Assembly: GCA_025961275.1 (NCBI GenBank)
Contig: JAOQNJ010000001.1
Coordinates: 1,943,353-2,007,352, forward strand
From: Providencia alcalifaciens
GTDB lineage: Bacteria; Pseudomonadota; Gammaproteobacteria; Enterobacterales; Enterobacteriaceae
DNA: 64,000 nucleotides
Direction: 5' to 3'
Of this stretch, positions 9,387-18,735 are shown piece after piece; positions within the stretch are counted from its first letter, which is position 1, and every line of letters begins with the position of its first letter. The position numbers and the translations under genes were made by a program. The notes below the pieces were generated by a model. That model ran no database searches. It saw only the letters and a program-made list of their open reading frames with translations, and was not told the DNA's origin.

Positions 9387-11306
9387 TTAAACGGGGCGAA
9401 TACTCTCTTCATCCAACTGCGCATCAAACATAGAACGCAGTTTTTGAATCGTCTTATCCGCAATAATAGACTGGCGAGCTTGTGCCAGCTTCTCTTCATA
9501 AATCGCCTGTCGCCACTCAAGCGGCGTTTTTACCGCCATATTATCATCTTGAACGATTTTCAGTTCAACAGAACGACTATAATATTGGCTCAATGCACTT
9601 TGTAAGACCTCATGCGCTGAAGGCTTATCAAGGTGACGTTGGGCGAGTCGCAAATGAAGAATAATTTGTGATTCGCCTATCTCTTCTTTATATGAATTCA
9701 AAGCCAATTGTTCAACTAGCTTAGGGATATTTAATTGTGCTATTTCTGCTGACCACCCATCTCGCTCACGAGCTTCTTCAATAATTTTCGCTGCTAATTC
9801 AGGGGTTTTCTCGTACTCAAGCGCCTCTTTGATTCCTGCAGGCGTTGTTGCCGTTTCTTTTACTTCAGTATCTTCAAATTGAGGACGCCACTGATACGGT
9901 TTTGGTTTAGCTGTTTTTTTGGGTTCAGAAGGATTATTTGCCACATTCTTCTGACGCTGGCTGGTGACAGCTGCCAGCCTTTCAAGTGCTGACACTGCCG
10001 GCTTAGCCTTTTCAGGCATGGCCGGTTTATTCTTTTTTGCGTCAGGGCCCTCATTTTGAGGAGATTGTAACGCTTCCCTTGCCTTCAATAACTGTAAGGT
10101 AGGGTTATTTTCTGAGACGACTTGACTTGCAGGTACTGGAGCAGAAACGGATGACCGAGTTGGTGCTATTCGCTCAGGTTGAGAAATCACCTTAGGCGCA
10201 GCGGCTTCTTCAATAATACTTTTGGGATGAAACGCTAATGCGCGTAGCAACGCCATTTCAACACCCATACGGCGTTCAGGTGCGTAAGGAAGTTCTTTGC
10301 GCCCCACAAGTAACGTTTGATAAAACAACTGTAAATCCGCGGGGGAAATAATTCTAGCAATTTGTCTGAGACGTCCATCTGTTGATGACGGGTCGGTTTC
10401 TTTGGATGCTGGTAATAACTGGATCATTGCAACGCGATGCAATAATGACAATATCTCAACCAACAGATTTTCCCAATCAGCACCGCGGCTAGCCGCATGT
10501 TCAACTTCAGACATTACAGCCATACCATCAGCGCGAATCAATGCCTCAATGACCGCTAAAGGCTGTTCGTCATCCAATGTTCCCAACATTTGACTGACAA
10601 CATCAGCGGTAACTTTACCTTGCCCCATAGCAATCGCTTGATCAGTCAAGCTCAGAGCATCACGTAGACTTCCATCAGCAGCTCGTGCAATTAACTGACG
10701 TGCACGGCTATCATGTTCAATGCTTTCAGCGTTGAGGATATGTTCAAGCTGTTCACTGATTTGAGTCACATCCAACGCTTTTAAATGGAACTGCAAACAC
10801 CGTGATAAAATAGTCACTGGTAATTTTTGTGGATCAGTGGTTGCCAGTAAAAACTTCACATGTTCAGGTGGCTCTTCGAGCGTTTTTAATAACGCATTGA
10901 AGCTATGGCGGGAAAGCATATGAACTTCATCAATAAGATAAACTTTGAAGCGACCTCTTGCCGGTGCATATTGAACGTTGTCCAATAGTTCGCGGGTATC
11001 TTCAACTTTAGTTCTCGAAGCTGCATCGATTTCAATCAAGTCAACAAAACGACCTTGCTCTATTTCTAGGCAATTAGCACATTTACCGCAAGGTGTTGCC
11101 GTAATTCCCACTTCGCAATTAAGGCCTTTAGCAAATAAACGCGCAATTGTCGTTTTGCCAACACCACGAGTACCCGAAAAAAGATAGGCGTGATGAAGCC
11201 TTTGGTGCTCAAGACCATTTGCGAGTGCAGTCAGTACATGTTGTTGACCGACAACATCTGAAAATTTTTGGGGGCGCCACTTACGGGCAAGTACCTGATA
11301 GCTCAT
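9387..11306 (-). CDS. dnaX: DNA polymerase III subunits tau and gamma
   Basis: Clamp-loader ATPase of the replicative polymerase. The full-length tau product is 639 residues (E. coli 643). It has an AAA+ core with Walker A GTRGVGKTTIARLF at about 45-58, a zinc module CGKCANCLEIEQGRF, Walker B VYLIDEVHML and sensor 1 LLATTDPQKLPVT, then a linker and the C-terminal tau domain that binds DnaB and the polymerase. A -1 ribosomal frameshift cassette inside the gene (see 9998-10055) gives the shorter gamma subunit of 426 residues. Apt lies upstream and ybaB-recR downstream, as in E. coli. Confidence 0.97.
   Translation of the reverse strand: MSYQVLARKWRPQKFSDVVGQQHVLTALANGLEHQRLHHAYLFSGTRGVGKTTIARLFAKGLNCEVGITATPCGKCANCLEIEQGRFVDLIEIDAASRTKVEDTRELLDNVQYAPARGRFKVYLIDEVHMLSRHSFNALLKTLEEPPEHVKFLLATTDPQKLPVTILSRCLQFHLKALDVTQISEQLEHILNAESIEHDSRARQLIARAADGSLRDALSLTDQAIAMGQGKVTADVVSQMLGTLDDEQPLAVIEALIRADGMAVMSEVEHAASRGADWENLLVEILSLLHRVAMIQLLPASKETDPSSTDGRLRQIARIISPADLQLFYQTLLVGRKELPYAPERRMGVEMALLRALAFHPKSIIEEAAAPKVISQPERIAPTRSSVSAPVPASQVVSENNPTLQLLKAREALQSPQNEGPDAKKNKPAMPEKAKPAVSALERLAAVTSQRQKNVANNPSEPKKTAKPKPYQWRPQFEDTEVKETATTPAGIKEALEYEKTPELAAKIIEEARERDGWSAEIAQLNIPKLVEQLALNSYKEEIGESQIILHLRLAQRHLDKPSAHEVLQSALSQYYSRSVELKIVQDDNMAVKTPLEWRQAIYEEKLAQARQSIIADKTIQKLRSMFDAQLDEESIRPV
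9998..10055 (-). promoter_or_regulatory. Programmed -1 frameshift cassette in dnaX
   Basis: The minus strand carries the slippery heptamer A AAA AAG (10038-10032) in the tau frame. After a -1 slip the ribosome reads GAA then TAA (stop 10029-10027), so gamma ends in Glu after residue 425, as in E. coli. A Shine-Dalgarno-like GAGGG lies about 9 bases upstream, and a hairpin lies downstream: CCGGC (10025-10021) pairs with GCCGG (10002-9998), with an inner GCCT/AGGC stem and a GAAA loop. All three E. coli elements are therefore present. Confidence 0.93.
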
Positions 11307-11401
11307 GAATTATGCAGTTTCTAAACATGGTGATAGCACCATGCTACCACAGCCTCAGCCCTTACGGCGAGACTGTGATAAAAATAGTGAGGAAAATAAG
11401 A

Positions 11402-11953
11402 TTAGTGGCCCGGGAATTCAACTAAGCTAAATGAGTGGATGCCTTCTGCCGCAAGGCGTTCCACACCACCTAAATCAGGTAGGCTGATAATAAAGGCAGC
11501 ATCGATAATTTCCGCGCCTAATTGTTTGATCATTTTAACTGTGGCTTCAATAGTACCGCCCGTTGCTAATAGATCATCAACAACCAATACTTTGTCTTCC
11601 GGCTGAATACTATCTTTGTGGATTTCTAGTGTATCGCTGCCATATTCCAAATCATAGGTAATGCTTAACACTTCACGTGGCAACTTACCTTTTTTACGAA
11701 CGGGAACAAAACCTACACCTAAGCGTAATGCTACGGGTGCACCAAACAGAAAGCCACGGGCTTCAGTACCTACAATCTTAGTCACCCCTCTATCCTTATA
11801 ATGCTCAACCAACAAGTCAATAGTGGCTTGATAGGCAGCAGGGTTATTTAACAGGGTCGTAACATCGCGAAATAGTATCCCTTCTTTAGGATAATCATAG
11901 ATACATGCGATACTTTCTTTAATCAATTGCAGTTGTTGCTCTCTAGCAGTCAT
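11402..11953 (-). CDS. apt: Adenine phosphoribosyltransferase
   Basis: Makes AMP from adenine and PRPP in purine salvage. The 183-residue protein equals the E. coli length when started at the ATG at 11953 ([15 protein letters not shown]); the upstream extension to 12016 is hydrophobic and lacks homology. The PRPP-binding motif [13 protein letters not shown] is at about residues 122-134 and the FRDVT segment near residue 30. It precedes dnaX; an imperfect hairpin at 11346-11376 lies between them but is not followed by a T run, so read-through into dnaX is plausible. Confidence 0.96.
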   Translation of the reverse strand: MTAREQQLQLIKESIACIYDYPKEGILFRDVTTLLNNPAAYQATIDLLVEHYKDRGVTKIVGTEARGFLFGAPVALRLGVGFVPVRKKGKLPREVLSITYDLEYGSDTLEIHKDSIQPEDKVLVVDDLLATGGTIEATVKMIKQLGAEIIDAAFIISLPDLGGVERLAAEGIHSFSLVEFPGH

Positions 11954-12094
11954 AATAAGTGCCAATATAGTAAAAACGAAAAGGGAGAATCTAAGTAAAG
12001 TAGCATAAAAATGCAATAAGGAGCCGCCTATTTACGGCAAGTTTTATTGCTACATATCAATATTCCATTATTTTTCACTGATATCGAGAAAAAA

Positions 12095-12643
12095 ATGAAA
12101 GTACAGGCTCTTTTAGATGCGCTAAAAACGCAAATTGAGACATTGAAAACCCGCATTGCGCCTATTGCCGATCAGGAATTTTCACACTCTCGTTTTGATA
12201 CTAAACTTTTTAGTACTAAATCAACACATATGGGGGATTGCCAAAAAGAGTTAAATAAGCTGTACGAACAACTTTGCCATAGTGTGTCATTGAATCACAA
12301 AGAACAGGTTAACTTCCTAACTGAAAAGATTGCCCATCAAATTCAAGCCCTTTCGCGGGAACTATCCACGCAATCATTACGTAAGAAGGAAACCTCATTC
12401 CGTGAGAAGAAAGACCGGGTTGATTTGTATCAACGACTAGCTGAGCATCAAGATTTCGAGCGTCGTTTATTCGGTATGGTCAGTGAGCGCGAGCTGCAGT
12501 TAAATGCGCTAACCGATCACACCAAACGCCATCAATGTCAAAAAGATATTGCTGCATTAGCCGGTCGATTGTATCGTTGCCGCCAAGCATTAATGCGTAT
12601 TGAAAAAGCGATTGAACATCAGAAAAATCAATTTTTAGAATAA
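12095..12643 (+). CDS. priC: Primosomal replication protein PriC
   Basis: Restarts stalled replication forks by helping load DnaB, in a pathway separate from PriA-PriB. The 182-residue protein (E. coli 175) is mostly helical and basic, with the family's C-terminal helices (QKDIAALAGRLYRCRQALMRIE). I start at ATG 12095 (MKVQALLDAL) because this matches the family N-terminus; an in-frame TTG at 12047 would add 16 unsupported residues. It diverges from apt and is followed by rsmS 16 bases later, as in E. coli. Confidence 0.9.
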   Translation: MKVQALLDALKTQIETLKTRIAPIADQEFSHSRFDTKLFSTKSTHMGDCQKELNKLYEQLCHSVSLNHKEQVNFLTEKIAHQIQALSRELSTQSLRKKETSFREKKDRVDLYQRLAEHQDFERRLFGMVSERELQLNALTDHTKRHQCQKDIAALAGRLYRCRQALMRIEKAIEHQKNQFLE

Positions 12644-12659
12644 ATGACAAGGAGTTAGA

Positions 12660-12830
12660 ATGAGTTCCCTAAAGGATGCCCCAACAGAAACCATACTTGC
12701 TGTTGATTTAATTTACCTACTCGAAACTTCAGACGTTGAAACTGACATTGTGCTTAAAGCTCTTGAGATAGTCAAAAGTGATTTTCTGACAAAGCAGGCC
12801 ATTGAAACGACCTGTTTACCAAAAGATTAA
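12660..12830 (+). CDS. rsmS: RsmS/YbaM family small protein
   Basis: A 56-residue ORF (begins MSSLKDAPTETILAVDLIYL, ends TTCLPKD) preceded by the ribosome site AAGGAG. It matches YbaM/RsmS of E. coli (53 residues) in the AVDLI-LLE core, the internal VLKALEIVKSDF segment and in position between priC and mscK. The family has been named as a small replication- or stress-related factor, but its role is poorly known. The stop codon lies only six bases from the stop of the convergent mscK. Confidence 0.88.
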   Translation: MSSLKDAPTETILAVDLIYLLETSDVETDIVLKALEIVKSDFLTKQAIETTCLPKD

Positions 12831-12836
12831 GAGATT

Positions 12837-15800
12837 TTAGCTATTCTTATTTTCATTGGGATCACGCTTGACTTCTCGCATTTCATCGCCTTTATTATTG
12901 TGAAGATGAACCTCTAATTGGTTAAATGCGATATCAATGTTATTTTCACGGCATAGTCTATCTATTGCGCGATTGACTTCATCACTGGTGCTTCCACGAT
13001 CACTAATTTGGCGGACATAAAAACGCAGTTCATGATCCAATGTACTCGCGCCAAATCCGGTAAAATAGACACTTGGCCCAGGATCTGTCATTACCTTACT
13101 ATTTGAAGTTGCTGCACTTAATAGCACTTGCTTAACTTTATCGAGATCAGAGCCATACGCGACACCAATCGACACGGTGATCCTTGTTACGGTATCTGAA
13201 AGTGACCAGTTGATCAGACGATCAGTCACAAATGCTTTATTGGGAATAATCACCTCTTTACGATCAGAATCAACAATCGTGGTAGCACGAATTCTAATTT
13301 TACTCACAGTTCCTGAATAAGTTCCAATCGTCACGGTATCACCAATACGGATTGGTCTTTCGAACAGTAAGATGATCCCCGAAACAAAGTTCGCAAAAAT
13401 CTCTTGTAAACCAAATCCGAGACCAACCGTCAATGCAGCCGCCAACCACTGAAGCTTACTCCATGTAACACCAATCATACTTAATGATGTTATCGCCCCA
13501 ATTCCTGCAATTATGTAAGTCAAAATCGTCGTAATTGCATAAGTAGAGCCTTGTCGAAGTTGCAATCGCGACAATACTAAAACTTCTAATAAGCCTGGTA
13601 AGTTACGCGTCATGACCCAAGACACCACAATAATCACCATGGCGAGAATTAAATTAGCGAGAGTAACAGACTGTAAGGTATTGCTTCCTTCAGCCGTTGC
13701 AGTCGTATAATGCCAAAGATCCACACTATCTAAAAATGAGAAAATAGTAATAAAATCAGACCAAATTGCATAGAAGCCTAACGAAAATATAATAAACAGC
13801 ACCATAGTCGTTAAACGCAATGACTGCTGACTGATTAGCTCAATCGTCATCGGAGGTTCTTTTATCGGCTCATTTTCATTATCTTCTTGATTTTGTGCTT
13901 TGCGGCGCTCAAGTGCTCGTTGATACGCAAGCTTGCGGGCGACCAAAGTGAGTCCTCTTAAGCATGCATTATAGGTGATATTCCAAAGTAACAATAAATA
14001 AAGGGTATCTAACCAGCGATTCGCTAGGCGAAGTGTCGTGTAGTAATACCCTGCCATCATCAAACCAAGCAATATCAGAGGTGAGAAAGTGAGTAGTGTG
14101 ATCACGATTGAACGTGTTAAGTGGCTGGCCCTTTCTCGCCAAATATATTTACAAAATGGCAATGTGAAGATAAATAACATCAACAGTGATACTAAAATAA
14201 TTAGCTGTCCGATCACATCCTCAGACACTTTGAGGGGATTAATCACGCCATAGGTTGAAAAGTAGATTATCGGAACTAAAGGCACAGACAAGCGAAGCAC
14301 TCTACGTCGAGTTTGCGCGGCTATTTTTTTATCGATTCCAAAATGCCGTTCAGCAATTCCTTTTGGCTTTAATAAACGCAATGTTAACTCAAATAACAAC
14401 CAGAAAAGCGCAAACTGCAAACACAATGCCCATATAAACTCACCTTGAGGATTTCCCGTTTTCAAGAACCAATAGCCAAATGCCACTAGCACTAGAGCTG
14501 TTGGTAATGTTTGCAGTAAAGTCAGTAACAAAGCAAAAGGAGTATTTAATAAGCTATCTTGTCTTAAGCTAGATAAACTCTGATCTATTTCCTGTAATTT
14601 TAGGGTGATTTTCCGATGCCCCCATACAAATACTATTACCAATAAAATCAGAGGAATAGTCACCAATAGAGAGTTGGTAACACCTTTTTTTATACTTCCT
14701 TTTGAGAGATTAAAATCAAGCTGGGTTATCTGCTGCTTTGCCGCTTCAGGGAAAGCTTTAACCCAAGTAAGATCAATCGGTTTGTTACTGTTCACCCAGA
14801 ATATTTGTTGAGTCAAAGTATGTTCAAGTGAACTGATAACACTTAATAATTGGTTTTGGTCAAGCTGCAAGCTGATAGATTGAGAGATCTGGTTACCTAA
14901 TTGAATATTAAGTTCATCAAGTAGTTCACGTCTCACATCCAATAATTTCATTAATGCAGACTTATCTTCAGCTGATAATAAATGGCTACTCCCGGGCTCT
15001 CCGCCTGACTTTTCAATCAATTGCTTCTCGATATTCGCTATATAGTCATTCACTTGATATAAGGAATCACGCTGCTGATTAACGTCAAATTGTTCAAGAC
15101 GTAAATCCGCAATAGTATTGGGTAGATTCTTGGTAAGGATATTTGGCGGTATATTTATTTGTTGCTGAAAAAGAATACGGGACAGTAATAAACTGCCTCG
15201 TAAGACATTTATTTGTTCTTTTAGATTGCGCTCTGACTGCGTTGCCCGTTCCAGTAGTGCTTTTACTCGAATGCTATTTTGTACCATCCGGTTGCTGTCT
15301 TGCGTTGTTTCAATTAAACGCTGGCTTAATGTATTGTTAATTGCCAATTCTTTTTGGATCAGCGGATTTTGTTTTAATTGTAGATCGTTTTCTGCGGAAG
15401 TTTGAGCTTCTCGCGCTGTTGCTTCAGAATCATTGAGGCGTTTGTCACTGATAAATGATTGAAGGAGCTGAATACGCTCTTCAAGCTGCTCAATATAAAA
15501 GAAGGTGTAATCTCGTTGCTTTTGCACAACATCTTGCAACTGAGTATTACCTTGTAATACTCTCTTTTGATATTCATTTTGTTGCTGTAAATAGTTTTGT
15601 TCTATTTGCAGCAATTCGATTTGTGAGTCGCGTAACTTCACAGTTTCGTTAAAGGCACTATTCAATTCATTACGAATTTCTTGTAGCCTACGGGCATTAT
15701 CTAACATGATTGCTTGAGCCCGTTCAGGCTGTGTCTGTAGACTAATTAAATTACTGTTATAGCTGGCAAGGTCAGTTTGTGCTGATTGTAATTGTTCTAG

Positions 15801-16220
15801 TGTGTTACTGAGCATTACTTCAAGTTGAGCTTGTGATGCATTTTTTATTCGATTAGTAAAACTAACGGTTGTCTCTTCATTATTATTTTTTAGCTGCAAT
15901 AAATCATGAACCGCACGTTTAGCATCATCACTTGCTCTATCTAGTTTTTTCTGCAATTCTTCTGATTTATCATCAAGCTTGGCTTGTTCATCATAGAAAA
16001 CAAGCGCCTTTTCGATATCAATAATTGAGAGCTTATCTTCAGCACTTTGAGTATTTTTTTTACTTAAGGTGTTCAGCTTGTTTTGAATATCATTTTTACT
16101 GGGCAACGAATTATTTACCACAGCATTGGCATAGCAAGAAAAAAGCAAAGTGAAGAGTGTTAAAATAACCCCGAATTGCCGCAAGCACTTATATTTAATT
16201 TTCTGCATAACTGAACCCAT
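12837..16220 (-). CDS. mscK: Potassium-dependent mechanosensitive channel MscK
   Basis: Large inner-membrane channel that opens on osmotic downshock and is modulated by external potassium. The 1127-residue protein (E. coli 1120) has a cleavable signal (hydrophobic residues about 14-32), a long periplasmic coiled-coil region to about residue 510, around nine membrane helices, and the MscS-like pore and cytoplasmic domain at the C-terminus (GLGFGLQEIFANFVSGIILLFERP, then IPNKAFVTDRLINW). The start at 16220 is the first in-frame ATG; ATG 16208 is equally possible because neither has a strong ribosome site. The coiled-coil half is variable in the family. It converges with rsmS. Confidence 0.95.
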   Translation of the reverse strand: MGSVMQKIKYKCLRQFGVILTLFTLLFSCYANAVVNNSLPSKNDIQNKLNTLSKKNTQSAEDKLSIIDIEKALVFYDEQAKLDDKSEELQKKLDRASDDAKRAVHDLLQLKNNNEETTVSFTNRIKNASQAQLEVMLSNTLEQLQSAQTDLASYNSNLISLQTQPERAQAIMLDNARRLQEIRNELNSAFNETVKLRDSQIELLQIEQNYLQQQNEYQKRVLQGNTQLQDVVQKQRDYTFFYIEQLEERIQLLQSFISDKRLNDSEATAREAQTSAENDLQLKQNPLIQKELAINNTLSQRLIETTQDSNRMVQNSIRVKALLERATQSERNLKEQINVLRGSLLLSRILFQQQINIPPNILTKNLPNTIADLRLEQFDVNQQRDSLYQVNDYIANIEKQLIEKSGGEPGSSHLLSAEDKSALMKLLDVRRELLDELNIQLGNQISQSISLQLDQNQLLSVISSLEHTLTQQIFWVNSNKPIDLTWVKAFPEAAKQQITQLDFNLSKGSIKKGVTNSLLVTIPLILLVIVFVWGHRKITLKLQEIDQSLSSLRQDSLLNTPFALLLTLLQTLPTALVLVAFGYWFLKTGNPQGEFIWALCLQFALFWLLFELTLRLLKPKGIAERHFGIDKKIAAQTRRRVLRLSVPLVPIIYFSTYGVINPLKVSEDVIGQLIILVSLLMLFIFTLPFCKYIWRERASHLTRSIVITLLTFSPLILLGLMMAGYYYTTLRLANRWLDTLYLLLLWNITYNACLRGLTLVARKLAYQRALERRKAQNQEDNENEPIKEPPMTIELISQQSLRLTTMVLFIIFSLGFYAIWSDFITIFSFLDSVDLWHYTTATAEGSNTLQSVTLANLILAMVIIVVSWVMTRNLPGLLEVLVLSRLQLRQGSTYAITTILTYIIAGIGAITSLSMIGVTWSKLQWLAAALTVGLGFGLQEIFANFVSGIILLFERPIRIGDTVTIGTYSGTVSKIRIRATTIVDSDRKEVIIPNKAFVTDRLINWSLSDTVTRITVSIGVAYGSDLDKVKQVLLSAATSNSKVMTDPGPSVYFTGFGASTLDHELRFYVRQISDRGSTSDEVNRAIDRLCRENNIDIAFNQLEVHLHNNKGDEMREVKRDPNENKNS

Positions 16221-16375
16221 AATAGGTCTTGCATATACTTGTCATATGTCAAGTGACAGCATTATTGACTACACTCATCCACTTGCCCCTTAGTTGCACC
16301 TCAAATTTTCCAAGTATAGAACATGACCTATAAACGTTAAAAATCAAACATATTTAAATAATCACAAATATAGAA

Positions 16376-16729
16376 TTAAAATGTCAAAACTTTATCTACT
16401 TCCAGTGTCCAATTAGCGAGCTCAACTAAAGTCCCTATTTCCACGCCATCTGCTAACGCTAACTCGCTGATCCCACGAGCATCTGTACAGGTCTTACAGA
16501 GTTTAACGGGAACTTGCTGCGCAGTCAGAATTTCTAACATCTGCTGAATATTATAGCCTTCTTTAGGCTTTTGAGCATTGAGCCCTGCGGTGACAGCATC
16601 TGACATTAAAAATAATTTTAGCTCAGTCTGTGGATGTTGTTCTTTAAGGGTAATCGCTAAACGCAATGAGTTAAATAACGTTTCATTACCATATGCAGCA
16701 CCATTAGCAATAATAAGAATAGATGGCAT
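16376..16729 (-). CDS. ychN: DsrE-family protein YchN
   Basis: A 117-residue cytoplasmic protein of the DsrE/TusD sulfur-relay fold, the same length as E. coli YchN. The conserved core GEGYNIQQMLEILTA-like stretch (here KEGYNIQQMLEILTAQQVPV) is followed by KLCKTCTDARGI with two Cys spaced by two residues, then DGVEIGTLVELANWTLE. YchN is a homohexamer of unknown function. In E. coli it lies elsewhere; here it sits between mscK and acrR, 32 bases after the acrR stop, and could share a transcript with acrR. Confidence 0.92.
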   Translation of the reverse strand: MPSILIIANGAAYGNETLFNSLRLAITLKEQHPQTELKLFLMSDAVTAGLNAQKPKEGYNIQQMLEILTAQQVPVKLCKTCTDARGISELALADGVEIGTLVELANWTLEVDKVLTF

Positions 16730-16761
16730 TTATATTTCCTCTCTTATTCAGTTTCAGTCTG

Positions 16762-17400
16762 TTATGTTTTTAGCCGTATTGATGGGCTGTATTTTAATGT
16801 TTCTAAAATTGTCACCACCAAAGTCTCTGTACGTTGAGGTATATTAAAGCTCTCTGGTTGTAATAACCAGTTTTCGATTAATCCTGCAATCATAGCTCGT
16901 ACTAAAATCGCACCACTTTCCAAATCGAGATTAGCAGGTAATTGCCCTGCATCAACACAGCTACGTAAATGTTCAACAAGGCGGCAATGACTGGCCATAT
17001 AATTATCTTTTTTTAAATCGACAAGAGAAGCCATTTCACCAACCAACTCACACTTATGAAAAAGAATATCCATCAAAGCACGATTTTTAGAGCTTTCAAT
17101 AAAATCAGTCAAAATATAAACTAAAATTTCTTTTAGAATTGTGAGTGGATCATTACTATATTTCGAACGATAATGGCTTTCAGCCTGTTGTATTTGATTA
17201 TCACTAAATTCACAGGCTTGATGAAAAAGATCGACTTTATTTTTAAAGTGCCAATATATTGCGCCACGAGTTACACCTGCAGCTTTGGCAATATCGGCCA
17301 ACGATGTCGACGAAACACCCCGCTCAGAAAATGTTTTGATGGCAGCATCTAAAATTTCCTGACGAGTTTCTTCAGCCTGTTGTTTAGTTTTTCGTGCCAT
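16762..17400 (-). CDS. acrR: TetR-family repressor AcrR
   Basis: Local repressor of acrAB. The 212-residue protein (E. coli 215) has the TetR helix-turn-helix at about residues 12-55 (FSERGVSSTSLADIAKAAGV then TRGAIYWHFKNKVDLF) and a ligand-binding C-terminal domain that senses dyes, bile-type compounds and drugs. It is divergent from acrA, and the shared interval carries an operator-like palindrome. It is much closer to AcrR than to other TetR regulators by context and by the MARKTKQQAEETRQEILDAA start. Confidence 0.95.
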   Translation of the reverse strand: MARKTKQQAEETRQEILDAAIKTFSERGVSSTSLADIAKAAGVTRGAIYWHFKNKVDLFHQACEFSDNQIQQAESHYRSKYSNDPLTILKEILVYILTDFIESSKNRALMDILFHKCELVGEMASLVDLKKDNYMASHCRLVEHLRSCVDAGQLPANLDLESGAILVRAMIAGLIENWLLQPESFNIPQRTETLVVTILETLKYSPSIRLKT

Positions 17401-17428
17401 TGTAACCCGTTTAAGTCGAAAGCAGATT

Positions 17429-17452
17429 TACATACATTAGTGTATGTTTGTA
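17429..17452. promoter_or_regulatory. AcrR operator between acrR and acrA
   Basis: An imperfect 24-bp palindrome with half-sites TACATACATT and TGTATGTTTGTA lies 28 bases upstream of acrR and about 80 bases upstream of acrA. It closely resembles the E. coli AcrR box (TACATACATT on one arm, ATGTATGTA on the other), so AcrR probably regulates both itself and acrAB from here. Confidence 0.85.
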
Positions 17453-17532
17453 GTATACGATAGTTGATAAATCTTATTTGCTCACCATTTTTCTTACTTT
17501 TTGTAATCATATTGATTAATTGAGGTTAATTT

Positions 17533-18720
17533 ATGCGAAAAAACAGAGGGGTGTTACCTCTGGCTCTGTTGGTTCTTTCAGGTGGCTTAGCTTTATCAGG
17601 TTGTAACGATGAACAGAAAGGTGGCGGTGAACGCCCGGCGCCTGAAGTAGGAATTGTTACGCTTAAAGCTGAACCTCTGACTATCAAGACCGAATTACCG
17701 GGCCGTACATCTTCATATCGTGTTGCGGAAGTTCGCCCACAAGTAAGTGGCATTATACTCAAACGCAACTATAAAGAAGGTAGCGATGTTGAGGCCGGAA
17801 CGTCTTTATATCAGATAGATCCAGCGCCTTACCAAGCAACTTTAGATAGTGCTAAAGCTGAGTTGGCTAAAGCGCAAGCTAACGCAAATTTAGCGGGTTT
17901 GACCGTAAAACGCTACAAGCCACTCCTAGGGACTAATTATATAAGCCAACAAGATTATGATCAGGCTACTTCAACTTATGCTCAAGCTTTAGCTGCGATT
18001 AAAGCCGCAGAAGCCGCTGTTGAAAGTGCACGTATTAATCTGAACTACACTAAAGTCACAGCACCAATCAGCGGACGCACTGGGAAATCAAATGTCACCG
18101 AAGGTGCATTGGTTTCAACCGGCCAAACCACTGCATTAATGCGTGTTCAACAACTTGATCCTATCTATGTTGATGTTACACAATCTAGTGAAGATTTTTT
18201 ACGCCTGCGTAATGAAATAGAAAAAGGTTCACTGCAAAAAGAACCGGGTAAAGCTCCTGTTAGCTTGTTCATCAATAATGGCCAAGAGTATGCCCAGAAA
18301 GGTACTTTGGAATTTTCTGATGTGACTGTCGATGAAACGACAGGTTCAATCACAATGAGAGCACAATTCCCTAACCCAAATAAAGAATTGATGCCTGGGA
18401 TGTTTGTACGCGCTATCTTAGAAGATGGTGTCGTCGAAAAAGCCATTGTGATTCCTCAACAAGGATTATCTCGTACTCCACAAGGTGACGCTCAAGTCAT
18501 GGTTGTTGGTGCTGAGAATAAAGTTGAAGTCAGGAAAGTGAAAACGGCACAAGCTATTGGCAATAAATGGCTAATAAGTGATGGCTTGCAGGCAGGAGAT
18601 CGCGTCATTGTGATTGGCCTACAAAAAATCAAACCGGGTGTTGTTGTCGTTCCTAAGGAAGCAAATTTAGAAACGCAATCCATAGACAATCAGGCTAAAC
18701 CTGAAGAAAAGTCTAAATAA
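17533..18720 (+). CDS. acrA: Multidrug efflux periplasmic adaptor AcrA
   Basis: Membrane-fusion protein linking the pump AcrB to the outer-membrane channel TolC. The 395-residue lipoprotein precursor (E. coli 397) has a signal with lipobox LSGC and acylated Cys24, the beta-barrel and lipoyl domains (VRPQVSGIILKRNYKEG), an alpha-helical hairpin at about 95-175 (AKAELAKAQANANLAGLTVK and AAEAAVESARINLNYTKVTA) and the membrane-proximal domain. It lies 15 bases before acrB, making the usual acrAB operon under AcrR. Confidence 0.97.
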   Translation: MRKNRGVLPLALLVLSGGLALSGCNDEQKGGGERPAPEVGIVTLKAEPLTIKTELPGRTSSYRVAEVRPQVSGIILKRNYKEGSDVEAGTSLYQIDPAPYQATLDSAKAELAKAQANANLAGLTVKRYKPLLGTNYISQQDYDQATSTYAQALAAIKAAEAAVESARINLNYTKVTAPISGRTGKSNVTEGALVSTGQTTALMRVQQLDPIYVDVTQSSEDFLRLRNEIEKGSLQKEPGKAPVSLFINNGQEYAQKGTLEFSDVTVDETTGSITMRAQFPNPNKELMPGMFVRAILEDGVVEKAIVIPQQGLSRTPQGDAQVMVVGAENKVEVRKVKTAQAIGNKWLISDGLQAGDRVIVIGLQKIKPGVVVVPKEANLETQSIDNQAKPEEKSK

Positions 18721-18735
18721 GGGAGCGGTTGATTA

